DNA of 64,000 nt from Pedobacter sp. B4-66. Its GTDB lineage: Bacteria > Bacteroidota > Bacteroidia > Sphingobacteriales > Sphingobacteriaceae. The notes under the pieces were generated by a model that was not told the DNA's origin, made no database searches, and saw only the letters and a program-made list of their open reading frames with translations. The translations under genes and the position numbers were made by a program. The stretch lies in NCBI RefSeq assembly GCF_018492665.1, contig NZ_JAFVME010000001.1, positions 620,001-684,000 of the forward strand, given 5' to 3'. Position 1 is the first letter of the stretch. Each line of letters opens with the position of its first letter. This document shows, one piece after another, positions 29,645-38,303 of this stretch.

Positions 29645-29690
29645 AATATAAACGAAAAAGGCGCCCTATGGCGCCTTTTTCGTTTATATT
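29645..29690 (+). terminator. Very strong terminator after the siderophore receptor
   Basis: A perfect 21-bp stem (29645-29665 with 29670-29690) with a 4-nt loop. It contains GGCGCC next to an A5/T5 run, so it works in both directions by sequence. It overlaps the first codons of the open frame that begins at 29668, which argues that frame's real start is downstream. Confidence 0.9.
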
Positions 29691-29718
29691 GGCCTGGCTT
29701 TTGCTATCCTATGCCATC

Positions 29719-30411
29719 ATGAAACTGTTATCAATATCTATCCTATTTCTATTTTCTTTTTTTACACCTACTTCAGTAAAAAGTACTTCTGACTACTATG
29801 AATGGTCTAGAGAAGAGTTAAAAGCGGCTAACACAGCAGGCAACGCCAGTTATCTGACAGGTGAAGAAAAAGACCTCGTTATCTATATGAATCTGGCCCG
29901 TATGGACGGAGAAAAGTTTTTTAACACCTACTTCCAGGATTTTGTCGACGATTACAACAAAAAAATAATGAAGTACAGCAATTACAATGAACTTAAAATA
30001 AGTAGAAACGACAAATATTATAGAAGTCTGGAACAACAGATAAGCGCTATAAAAGATCTTCCTATGCTTTGGCCTGATCAGGCGTTATCTGTAGTAGCAA
30101 GACAACACGCCAGAGATATGAACCGTAATAATTTTACCGGTCATAAATCAAGTGATGGAAGATCAGTCAAAGACAGGATTTCAAAAGTATACCCTAAAAG
30201 ATCAAATGGTGAAAACCTTGCCTTTGGATTTTCTAGTGGTCTTGAAAACATTTGTATGCTACTACTCGACAAAGGAGTACCTGATCTTGGACATAGAAAA
30301 ATAATTCTGGGCGACTCTTATGGACTTAATTATGTTGGTGTAAGTATACAACCACATAGAAAATATGGCTATTCCGCCGTAATTGATTTTGTTTCCTTAC
30401 CTCGGCAATAA
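29719..30411 (+). CDS. Secreted CAP-domain (SCP-like) protein
   Basis: A 230-residue protein with an N-terminal signal (MKLLSISILFLFSFFTPTSVKS). Its C-terminal CAP domain shows LPMLWPDQALSVVARQHARDMN, TGHKSSDGRSVKDRI, GENLAFG, and a GLNYVGVSI ending strand. CAP proteins are secreted and have varied roles; no enzymatic activity can be assigned. I chose the ATG at 29719 because the earlier ATG (29668) lies inside the terminator stem of the preceding gene. Confidence 0.85.
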   Translation: MKLLSISILFLFSFFTPTSVKSTSDYYEWSREELKAANTAGNASYLTGEEKDLVIYMNLARMDGEKFFNTYFQDFVDDYNKKIMKYSNYNELKISRNDKYYRSLEQQISAIKDLPMLWPDQALSVVARQHARDMNRNNFTGHKSSDGRSVKDRISKVYPKRSNGENLAFGFSSGLENICMLLLDKGVPDLGHRKIILGDSYGLNYVGVSIQPHRKYGYSAVIDFVSLPRQ

Positions 30412-30495
30412 AATTCATAAATGAATGCACCATTAATTTATTATTAACAATTCGTTTTCAAAATACTTAAATTTACCGCCTCTAATTAAAGACAG

Positions 30496-32424
30496 TTGAA
30501 AATTAAGAACACAAAAACGGTAAATATTTACTTGGCACTAGCATATCGGTTTTTTATTGTATTGGTTTTATATACACTTTGCAGACTAGGTTTCTACGCC
30601 TTTAATCATAGCTTATTTCAAAGCATTTCTCTTCCAAAATACCTATACATATTATACGGAGGAGTAAAATTTGATGTATCGGCGCTCCTCTACATTAATC
30701 TGATATTTATATTACTAAATGTCATCCCTTTTCCTTTCAGGTATAAAGAAGGGTATCAAAAATTTTGCAAGTGGCTTTTTATTATAACCAACAGTATAGG
30801 CATATTGGCAAACTTTGCAGATTTTGCTTATTTCAAATACACACTAAAACGTACAACAGGAACAGTTTATGATCAATTTAAAAATGAGCAGAATAAACTT
30901 AAGTTATTCGGCGATTTCCTTGTAGACTACTGGTACCTTGTTATCATTTTTGCTGTTTTAATCTGGCTATTTGTTAAACTCTACGATCTGGTTAAAGTTA
31001 ATAAAGCACCACGTTTTACCTGGCCAATATATCTTTTACATACAGCTCTATTGTTTATTATAGCGCTTGCCTGCCTTACCGGAATCAGAGGAGGATGGGG
31101 TTTTGGCACAAGACCAATTACACTAAGTAACGCAGGTGAATTTGTGGATACCCCAGATCAGATGAATCTGGTTTTAAACACCCCTTTTTCCATATTCAGA
31201 ACACTCACCGCTTCTACACTAAAGCCTGTTCATTACTATGATGAGCAAACATTAAATACGATATATAATCCAATTCATTTGCCTGCCGACACAGGTAAAT
31301 TTAAACCGTTAAACGTAGTTTTCTTAATAATAGAGAGCTTAGGAAAAGAGCATGTTGGCAGCTTAAATACCGATCTGGATGGCGGAAAATATAAAGGCTA
31401 CACTCCTTTTATTGACTCGCTGGTTTCGCAGGGATATACCTTTACACATACTTATGCAAATGGTCGTAAATCTATTGATGCATTGCCTTCTGTTATTACC
31501 GGTATCCCAAGCATTAGAGAGCCATTTATACTTTCAATTTATTCGGGTAACAAAACAACAAGCATCGCTAAATTATTAGGAGATAAAGGTTATGAAACCG
31601 CATTTTTTCATGGTGCACCTAATGGCTCGATGGGATTTTCTTCTTACACTCACCTTGCCGGGATAAAGCATTATTTTGGACAGAATGAGTATAAAAATAC
31701 AGGCGACTCTGACGGCACATGGGGAATTTGGGATGATCCTTTTATGCAATACATGGCACAAACCATGAATACATTTAAACAACCTTTCTTTTCAAGTTTC
31801 TTTTCTTTATCGTCTCATCACCCATTCAGGTTACCTGATGAATACGTTGGTAAATTCCCGAAAGGCCATCTACCTGTACAGGAAGTATTAGGATATACAG
31901 ATATGGCTCTGCGTAATTTCTTTAAAACAGCTTCAACTATGCCATGGTATAAAAACACATTGTTTGTACTATGCGCAGATCACGCAACGGTTTCATACTT
32001 CCCGGAATACCAAACAACACCTGGATACTTTTCGATTCCAATTGTACTTTATTATCCTGGCGGTAACTTAAAAGGAAAGGCCGAAAAAATTGTACAGCAG
32101 ATAGACATTATGCCTACCGTATTAAACTATTTACATTACGATAAGCCATATTTTGCTTTAGGTTTTGATGCTTTTAAAGAAGGCAATGATAACTTTGCTG
32201 TAAATAATAACGATGGAACTTTTAGCTTTTATCAGGATGACTACCTATTGGTTAATGACGGAAAACTAAATATCGCTTTGTACAATTTAAAAACAGATCG
32301 TTTAACAAAAAACAACATTCTGGAAAAAGAACCGTTAATTGCAGACAAAATGGAAAAATACCTGAAAGCATTTATCCAGCAATACAACAATAGAATGATT
32401 GAAAATAAACTAACAGCGAATTAA
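30496..32424 (+). CDS. LtaS-like sulfatase-fold phosphotransferase (membrane-bound)
   Basis: A 642-residue protein with five membrane helices in the first 220 residues and an extracytoplasmic alkaline-phosphatase-fold domain. Motifs are VVFLIIESLGKEH (metal Glu), NGRKSIDALPSVITGIP (the nucleophile Thr/Ser region), FHGAPNGSM and LFVLCADHATV. This arrangement is shared by lipoteichoic acid synthase and by phosphoglycerol transferases; in a Gram-negative it more likely modifies surface lipids or glycans. The only start is TTG at 30496. A GtrA gene follows after 4 nt. Confidence 0.87.
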   Translation: MKIKNTKTVNIYLALAYRFFIVLVLYTLCRLGFYAFNHSLFQSISLPKYLYILYGGVKFDVSALLYINLIFILLNVIPFPFRYKEGYQKFCKWLFIITNSIGILANFADFAYFKYTLKRTTGTVYDQFKNEQNKLKLFGDFLVDYWYLVIIFAVLIWLFVKLYDLVKVNKAPRFTWPIYLLHTALLFIIALACLTGIRGGWGFGTRPITLSNAGEFVDTPDQMNLVLNTPFSIFRTLTASTLKPVHYYDEQTLNTIYNPIHLPADTGKFKPLNVVFLIIESLGKEHVGSLNTDLDGGKYKGYTPFIDSLVSQGYTFTHTYANGRKSIDALPSVITGIPSIREPFILSIYSGNKTTSIAKLLGDKGYETAFFHGAPNGSMGFSSYTHLAGIKHYFGQNEYKNTGDSDGTWGIWDDPFMQYMAQTMNTFKQPFFSSFFSLSSHHPFRLPDEYVGKFPKGHLPVQEVLGYTDMALRNFFKTASTMPWYKNTLFVLCADHATVSYFPEYQTTPGYFSIPIVLYYPGGNLKGKAEKIVQQIDIMPTVLNYLHYDKPYFALGFDAFKEGNDNFAVNNNDGTFSFYQDDYLLVNDGKLNIALYNLKTDRLTKNNILEKEPLIADKMEKYLKAFIQQYNNRMIENKLTAN

Positions 32425-32428
32425 TTGC

Positions 32429-32920
32429 ATGAGGAAAGCCTTATTACGAATAATAGACTTCTTTTACCCTCCTTTTTCGCGTTGGTTACCCATTCATACA
32501 TTCAGATATATGGTATCTGGTGGTACTACAGCCATATCTGGAATCATCAGCTATTACATTGCCTACAACTGGATTTTGCATCAAGAAAACATTCAGGTTG
32601 ATTTTCCTTTTGTACCGAAATTGATTACCGCACACTCCGCAGCACTAATTATCAGCACCCTAGTTAGCTTTCTGATTGGGTTTACATTAAATAAATACCT
32701 CGTATTTACTAAATCTAATATAAAAGGAAGAATACAGATGTTCAGGTATGCTACAGTTTTAACTGTAAACTTTGGACTTAACCTTGCAATGCTAAAATAT
32801 ATGGTGGAGGGATTGCATTTTTACCCTTCTATATCGCAGGCGTTCATCACTATTACCTTATCATTGTGCAGTTATTTTCTGCAAAAGCATTTTACCTTCA
32901 GGGTTAAAAAATCTCATTAG
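32429..32920 (+). CDS. GtrA-family membrane protein
   Basis: A 163-residue protein with four helices and the GtrA features RYMVSGGTTAISGIISYYIAYN, seen in parts as FRYMVSGGTTA, and GFTLNKYLVF. GtrA proteins are thought to help move polyprenyl-linked sugars across the inner membrane for surface polysaccharides. It starts 4 nt after the LtaS-like gene, so the two are cotranscribed and may act in the same envelope modification. Confidence 0.88.
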   Translation: MRKALLRIIDFFYPPFSRWLPIHTFRYMVSGGTTAISGIISYYIAYNWILHQENIQVDFPFVPKLITAHSAALIISTLVSFLIGFTLNKYLVFTKSNIKGRIQMFRYATVLTVNFGLNLAMLKYMVEGLHFYPSISQAFITITLSLCSYFLQKHFTFRVKKSH

Positions 32921-32990
32921 AAATCCAGTTACAGGCTCCCACCCTTACCTATTATTTGCGTAACTTTACAATATTTACTGAATTCATGCA

Positions 32991-34778
32991 ATGAGTGATT
33001 TTAATGACTTTAATAATCCACAAGTAGCTAAGCTGCCTAAGCACCTAAGGCAATTTATTGTGGAGCAGCATTATGAGAAATATACTCCGATAGATCAAGC
33101 GGTTTGGAGGTATGTAATGCGTCAGAATTATAGTTATTTAAAGCATGTTGCTTATTATCCATATATAAAAGGTTTGCAACAAGCGGGTTTAAGTATTGAG
33201 TATATCCCTAACTTACAAACTATGAATGACAGCCTCGGCAAAGTTGGCTGGGGTGCCGTAACTGTAGATGGCTTTATACCACCTGCAGCATTTATGGAAT
33301 ATCAGGCATATCGTGTACTAGTTATTGCCGCTGATATCCGTCAGATTAATCATATAGAATACACCCCTGCTCCCGATATTATTCATGAGTCGGCTGGCCA
33401 TGCACCCATTATTGCAGATATTGATTATAACAATTACCTCAGTTATTTTGGCTCTATTGGCGCTAAGGCAATGTTCTCTTCAAAAGATTTTGAATTGTAT
33501 GAGGCTATCCGTCATCTATCTATATTAAAAGAAGCAATTGATGTACAGGAACAGGAAATTGCAAAGGCTGAACAGCATTTACAGCAAATTTCTGAAGACA
33601 TGGGCGAGCCCTCCGAGATGGCTTTGTTAAGTCGTTTACATTGGTGGACTGTAGAGTATGGTTTGATTGGCACTTTAGAAAACCCTAAAATTTACGGGGC
33701 TGGCTTGTTGTCATCAATTGGCGAGAGCTCATCGTGCATGAAGCCTAATGTAGAAAAATTATGGTACAACAAAGATACCGTTAACTACACATACGACATC
33801 ACTAAACCACAACCTCAGTTGTTTGTAACCAAAACATTCCAAAATCTAATTGATGTTCTTGAAGATTTTGCCAACACAATGGCATTCAGACTAGGAGGTT
33901 CGGAAAGTATAATTAAAGCTATTGAATGTAAAAACCCGGCAACTGCTGTTTATAGTTCAGGCTTACAGGTAACAGGTGTGTTTACCGACATGGGTATCGA
34001 TCAGAATGATGAACTTACCTTTATTAAAACTACCGGACCATCGGCGCTAGCTGTAGAAGGCAAACAGCTTGAAGGACATGGTAAGTTTTATCATAAAGAT
34101 GGTTTTTCATCGCCTGTTGGCAAACTGAAAGGCCAATCCATACCAATTGAGGACTTCACTGATCTCCAGTTAGAAGAATTCGGAATCATGAAGGACCAAA
34201 AAGCTGACTTGATTTTCGAAAGTGGAATACATGTAACCGGCTTGGTTAAAGACATCATAAAACATAACGACAAGCTTGTTTTAGTGGTACTCGAAGATTG
34301 TACTGTTAAAGAAAGTAATGGAAACATTCTTTTCCAACCTGAATGGGGAACTTATGATATGGCAATCGGCGCAACAATTATTTCCGTATATAATGGAGCG
34401 GCTGATAAAGGCAATTATGAGGAGATTACGCATGTTAGCGATAAGCAAACTCATCAAGTAAGTTACGACGAGAAAACAGAAAAACTTCATAATATATATA
34501 AAAGTGTACGTGCTATTAGAGAGCACGAAGTGGACTTTGAACAATTGCATGATTTGTTTAAAAAAGTAAAAACAGAACACCGACAGGATTGGCTTGCCGC
34601 CCTAGAGATGATGGAGATTTTACATCACAAACAGCTTTTCCCTGAATTGGAAAAAGAGATCCGTAATTATTTAGAGTTAAAATCAGAAAACGAATCAGAA
34701 CATAAAAAATTGATCAATGATGGATTGCATGTGATTGAAAATCCGGTTTCTCAATTGATCACCGAAAAAGATAATTAA
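32991..34778 (+). CDS. Aromatic amino acid hydroxylase (phenylalanine 4-monooxygenase family) with long C-terminal extension
   Basis: Hydroxylates an aromatic amino acid using iron and a pterin, most likely phenylalanine to tyrosine. The catalytic domain (about 1-310) holds the Fe ligands in DIIHESAGHAP (H132, H137) and TVEYG (E222). A helical insertion of about 45 residues separates them, longer than in animal or Pseudomonas enzymes. Residues about 320-595 are an extra region with a repeated motif, SSGLQVTG at 322 and ESGIHVTG at 410. Bacterial PAH is usually under 300 residues. The SDR gene overlaps its stop by one base. The tyrosine breakdown genes lie 2-6 kb away. Confidence 0.87.
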   Translation: MSDFNDFNNPQVAKLPKHLRQFIVEQHYEKYTPIDQAVWRYVMRQNYSYLKHVAYYPYIKGLQQAGLSIEYIPNLQTMNDSLGKVGWGAVTVDGFIPPAAFMEYQAYRVLVIAADIRQINHIEYTPAPDIIHESAGHAPIIADIDYNNYLSYFGSIGAKAMFSSKDFELYEAIRHLSILKEAIDVQEQEIAKAEQHLQQISEDMGEPSEMALLSRLHWWTVEYGLIGTLENPKIYGAGLLSSIGESSSCMKPNVEKLWYNKDTVNYTYDITKPQPQLFVTKTFQNLIDVLEDFANTMAFRLGGSESIIKAIECKNPATAVYSSGLQVTGVFTDMGIDQNDELTFIKTTGPSALAVEGKQLEGHGKFYHKDGFSSPVGKLKGQSIPIEDFTDLQLEEFGIMKDQKADLIFESGIHVTGLVKDIIKHNDKLVLVVLEDCTVKESNGNILFQPEWGTYDMAIGATIISVYNGAADKGNYEEITHVSDKQTHQVSYDEKTEKLHNIYKSVRAIREHEVDFEQLHDLFKKVKTEHRQDWLAALEMMEILHHKQLFPELEKEIRNYLELKSENESEHKKLINDGLHVIENPVSQLITEKDN

Positions 34779-35479
34779 TGAATATAGTATTAACTGGCGC
34801 AAGTAGTGGCATTGGGTTTGAAGCTGCTTTAGAATTTACATTAAACACTGAGAATAAGGTAGTATGTATTGCCCGCTCTTCAGATAAACTTCGCAAACTT
34901 TTAGAAATAGCTAAAGGAATTAACCCTGATTGTACATTGCTACCTGTAGAATTTGACATTGTAAATGATGACTATGCTGCATTGGTTCCTTTTTTAAAAG
35001 ACAGACTGGGCAAGGTTGACATTTTAATAAACAATGCCGGGGCATTAATTAATAAACCATTTCTGGAAACTACTCCCGCTGATCTTTATGAGATGTTTGA
35101 AAGCAATGTAATTGGGCATTTTAGCATGATCCAAAACCTGATTCCTTTAATGGCAGAGAGTGGTCATATTGTAAACATTGGCAGTATGGGCGGTTTTCAG
35201 GGTAGTGTTAAATTCCCTGGTCTTTCTGCTTATTCTTCAAGTAAATCAGCATTACATACTTTAACAGAATGCCTGGCTTTTGAACTAGCAGAGACTGGCA
35301 TTAAAGTGAACTGTCTGGCTCTTGGTTCTGCTCAAACAGAAATGTTAGAACAGGCATTTCCAGGTTATCAATCACCGGTTTTAGCTTTTGAAATGGGTAA
35401 GTATGTGGCAGACTTTGCAAAAACCGGACATAAGTTTTTTAACGGAAAGGTAATTCCTGTTGCAGTAACAACACCATAA
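34778..35479 (+). CDS. Short-chain dehydrogenase/reductase, coupled to the aromatic hydroxylase
   Basis: A 233-residue classical SDR with TGASSGIG for NAD(P), NNAG near residue 86, catalytic Ser in NIGSMGG, and YSSSK. The start overlaps the hydroxylase stop (TAATG), so the two are made together. Because the hydroxylase needs a reduced pterin, a role in pterin reduction (sepiapterin-reductase or dihydropteridine-reductase type) is a reasonable inference, but nothing in the sequence proves the substrate. Confidence 0.82.
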   Translation: MNIVLTGASSGIGFEAALEFTLNTENKVVCIARSSDKLRKLLEIAKGINPDCTLLPVEFDIVNDDYAALVPFLKDRLGKVDILINNAGALINKPFLETTPADLYEMFESNVIGHFSMIQNLIPLMAESGHIVNIGSMGGFQGSVKFPGLSAYSSSKSALHTLTECLAFELAETGIKVNCLALGSAQTEMLEQAFPGYQSPVLAFEMGKYVADFAKTGHKFFNGKVIPVAVTTP

Positions 35480-35541
35480 TCAACAAGTTATCAACATTTT
35501 TAGGGTTCAAAGATAATTTTAATACCTTTAACCCAATTGAT

Positions 35542-36084
35542 ATGAAGAAAACCATTATTCTATTCAGTGTATTACTTTTAAGCTTTACGACGGTCAAGTC
35601 GCAAACTACTATACCCGTTCAATTTCAAGAACTGGTACATGAGTTGAGCCAGGAAGTACCGGATAAGGATAAAAAATCAGCAATCACTACTTCACCAAAT
35701 CGTTTACTGGAATTTGCAAAATCGATGCTTGGCATCCGATACAGAACAGCATCGAGTAGCCCTAACAGAGGTTTTGACTGCTCTGGTTTTGTGAATTATG
35801 TTTTCAGTAATTTTGGGTTTAAAGTACCGCGTTCATCCAGAGAATTTGCAACAAGCGGCGAGGCCAAGAAACTTGAAGAAGCAAAAATTGGAGATGTAAT
35901 TCTATTTACTGGAACAAACAGCAGGTCCAGAACACCTGGACATGTCGGAATTATCTACTCTATAGATGGAGATGAAATCAAGTTTATCCATTCTTCTTCA
36001 GGAAACAAAAGAGGAGTAACAATAACTAGTCTTGATGAAGGCTTTTATAAAAAACGGTTTATAAAAGTAATCAGTATTCTATAA
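35542..36084 (+). CDS. Secreted NlpC/P60 (C40) peptidase
   Basis: A 180-residue protein with a signal peptide (about 1-20) and a C-terminal NlpC/P60 domain. Catalytic residues are C80 in RGFDCSGFVNYVF, H134 in GHVGIIYS, and H150 in FIHSSSG. These enzymes cut cell-wall stem peptides. The domain begins right after a short linker, so it is a single-domain form. It overlaps by 6 nt at its 3' end with the convergent flavin reductase gene. Confidence 0.9.
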   Translation: MKKTIILFSVLLLSFTTVKSQTTIPVQFQELVHELSQEVPDKDKKSAITTSPNRLLEFAKSMLGIRYRTASSSPNRGFDCSGFVNYVFSNFGFKVPRSSREFATSGEAKKLEEAKIGDVILFTGTNSRSRTPGHVGIIYSIDGDEIKFIHSSSGNKRGVTITSLDEGFYKKRFIKVISIL

Positions 36085-36966
36085 CAATACTACTTTTAAA
36101 GCCTCATTCACATTCCCTTGCTCTAGCCAGGTTCTGGCAAGTTCATGAAGTTCACGTTCTCTATTGTTGCTATCACCAATAGTTGCATCTAAAATATCCT
36201 TAACTTCGGCAAGATTTCTAACCGCATCTACTTCGTCGTCTGTTGGTAAATGCTCTACGTTACCCAGCTTTCCAAGGTCATTGCCTGTTAATACCATTGA
36301 ATTGCGAACTGCCTTGGGCAATGCATCCACTCCTATCCCAAGTGTTGTTAATGGCTTAGCCACTTTAAACAGATTTTCTGGAGTAACCCTACAATACCAG
36401 TCGCCTCCTAAACGGGCAACCAGATCAATTTTAGCCTGATCGATTTTTCCTTCTTCGTCTAAAATCTCCTCTTTAATGTGTATTAGCTTTACTTCTGCCA
36501 ATATTAAGTTACCAGCCCCAGGGTTTTCACCAAGATGAATTACTTCCTTAACAATGCACTCCATTTGAACCGGAGCCTCTGCAACCCTTGGTGGCTTAAC
36601 CAATTGAGAAGGAAGCATAGTAAAGCCAGCCTTTTCGAATTCATTTACTCCCTTTGGATACTCAGTGCTAGCTAAACTGGTTTGCTGCACCATTGAATAG
36701 TTTACAATATTAATTACGCATTCCTTTACCTCAAGTATATTTTCAAGCGTGTGTTTGGTTGTATTATCACGCACCCTTCTTGCCGGAGAAAACACACACA
36801 ATGGTGGGTTAGTGCTAAACATATTAAAGAAACTAAACGGACTTAAATTGATATTTCCAGCCTGATCGATAGTGGTAGCAAAACAAATTGGCCTCGGTGC
36901 AATTGCGTATTGCATATAGTTCTGCAATTGCGCTGGCGAGAGCTCTGAGGTATTAAGGGTCAGCAT
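36079..36966 (-). CDS. Flavin reductase-like (FMN-binding split barrel) protein
   Basis: A 295-residue protein. The first 190 residues form a flavin-reductase domain (YAIAPRPICFATTIDQAGNINLSPFSFFN, in parts APRPICFATT and LSPFSFFN; FSPARRVRDNTTKHT). The last 100 residues are a helical tail. It starts 4 nt downstream of the FAH-family gene on the same strand, so it is part of the aromatic breakdown cluster. Its exact substrate is unknown; such genes accompany homogentisate clusters in Bacteroidota (from memory). Confidence 0.82.
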   Translation of the reverse strand: MLTLNTSELSPAQLQNYMQYAIAPRPICFATTIDQAGNINLSPFSFFNMFSTNPPLCVFSPARRVRDNTTKHTLENILEVKECVINIVNYSMVQQTSLASTEYPKGVNEFEKAGFTMLPSQLVKPPRVAEAPVQMECIVKEVIHLGENPGAGNLILAEVKLIHIKEEILDEEGKIDQAKIDLVARLGGDWYCRVTPENLFKVAKPLTTLGIGVDALPKAVRNSMVLTGNDLGKLGNVEHLPTDDEVDAVRNLAEVKDILDATIGDSNNRERELHELARTWLEQGNVNEALKVVLL

Positions 36967-36970
36967 AAGG

Positions 36971-37969
36971 TTATTTCTTTTTCAAAGACAGGATAGAAAA
37001 GTCCGTATCAACTTTTTTAATGGTATTACTTAAATGGCCAAGGCCTGTAATTTCCATTTCTACTACATCACCATCCTGTAACCACTGAGGTTTAAAGTTC
37101 GGATCATTTAGCAATCCTGTGCCATTTAACTCGAGAAAACACCCGGTTCCAACAGTACCCGAACCTATTACATCCCCAGGCAAAACATCAGTACCATAAG
37201 CACAGCGCTCTATAATTTCAGCAAAAGTCCAGTCCATATCAGCCATATTTCCGGCAGACACCTTTTTGCCATTCACGATACAGGTCATCTGAAGATTATA
37301 AGCATTACCAGTGTGCCCCGCTTTAGCCGAAGTTTTGTATTGACTCAACTCATCTGGAGTTACCAGCCATGGGCCTATTACAGTAGAAAAATCCTTACCC
37401 TTTGCAGGTCCAAGATTTAATAGCATCTCCTCCATTTGTAATGTTCTGGCACTCATATCATTCATGATAGTAAAACCAGCTATATAATCATCCGCTTCAG
37501 CAGCAGTGATGTTTCTTCCTTTTTTACCTATTACTACAGCAACTTCTAATTCAAAATCAAGCTTTTGGAAATGATCAGGCATGCATTCAATTTCCCCCGG
37601 TCCCTGAATGGCATTGTGGTTAGTGAAATAAAAGATTGGATATTGATCAAATTCTGCAATCATATCAACCCTACGATTCCTACGGGCAGCCGCTACATGC
37701 TGACGAAAAGCATAACCATCCCTACACGATGTTGGATGTGGTACTGGAGCCAGCAATTCAAAAAAGGCCTCCTGCTTTGGTTCAATCTCTCCTGATTTGA
37801 TCTGTGCATCAACTTTTTTTGCTCTTTCCATCAAAACATCCCCCCCCTGCAAAAAGGCATTCATCTCATCAGGCAGCTGTTTATCGCATGAATTTAAATT
37901 GTAAATGTGTCCATTTACAAAAACACCAAGGTGTTCTCTGTCTTCTGTTTTATAGGATACCAATTTCAT
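36971..37969 (-). CDS. Fumarylacetoacetate hydrolase family protein
   Basis: A 332-residue protein with the FAH core: YFTNHNAIQGPGEIE, LDFELEVAVVIGKKG with metal-binding Glu residues, GFTIMNDMSARTLQ with a metal Asp, and GSGTVGTGCFLEL. It sits divergently from hmgA and hppD, so it most likely cleaves fumarylacetoacetate to fumarate and acetoacetate, the last step of tyrosine breakdown. FAH-family proteins also act on other substrates, so the step is inferred from context. A TAnnTTTG match on the minus strand at 37996-38003 is a candidate -7 element. Confidence 0.87.
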   Translation of the reverse strand: MKLVSYKTEDREHLGVFVNGHIYNLNSCDKQLPDEMNAFLQGGDVLMERAKKVDAQIKSGEIEPKQEAFFELLAPVPHPTSCRDGYAFRQHVAAARRNRRVDMIAEFDQYPIFYFTNHNAIQGPGEIECMPDHFQKLDFELEVAVVIGKKGRNITAAEADDYIAGFTIMNDMSARTLQMEEMLLNLGPAKGKDFSTVIGPWLVTPDELSQYKTSAKAGHTGNAYNLQMTCIVNGKKVSAGNMADMDWTFAEIIERCAYGTDVLPGDVIGSGTVGTGCFLELNGTGLLNDPNFKPQWLQDGDVVEMEITGLGHLSNTIKKVDTDFSILSLKKK

Positions 37970-38248
37970 ATGATCAGTAGTTTTATGTGGTTATTCAAAT
38001 CTATAATAAAAATACACCAAAGTGGTTATAAAACAATTCCCGAAGAGAATTATAGTCTACAATTTGTTGATTAGCAGATAAAATACCTACTTTAGTCACT
38101 GCAAAAGAAAAATGATACAAAGCAATTTTACATATCAGAGTCAGGTAGCCATGCAAGCATTGGCTTCATTTAGATATGCCATGCTTTCCAAAATCATTTT
38201 TGCGCAATATTCCATTTAGACTTCCCTTTCTTCTGTCTTTATTTAAAA

Positions 38249-38275
38249 CGTTTTACACGTTTTAATCGTTATTAA
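38249..38275 (+). repeat. Three 9-bp direct repeats upstream of hmgA
   Basis: CGTTTTACA, CGTTTTAAT and CGTTATTAA follow one another without gaps, about 28 nt before the hmgA start. The first two share seven of nine bases. The 9-bp phase places them on nearly the same helical face pairwise, as in some regulator sites. The rest of the 334-bp intergenic region between the FAH gene and hmgA shows no ORF or hairpin that I can support. Confidence 0.4.
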
Positions 38276-38303
38276 ATTACACTTTAACCAAATACCTACT
38301 GCT

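Noticed and set aside
29668..29718. Upstream ATG extending the CAP-domain protein by 17 residues
   Set aside because: The ATG lies inside the 21-bp terminator stem of the preceding gene, and a normal signal peptide begins at 29719.
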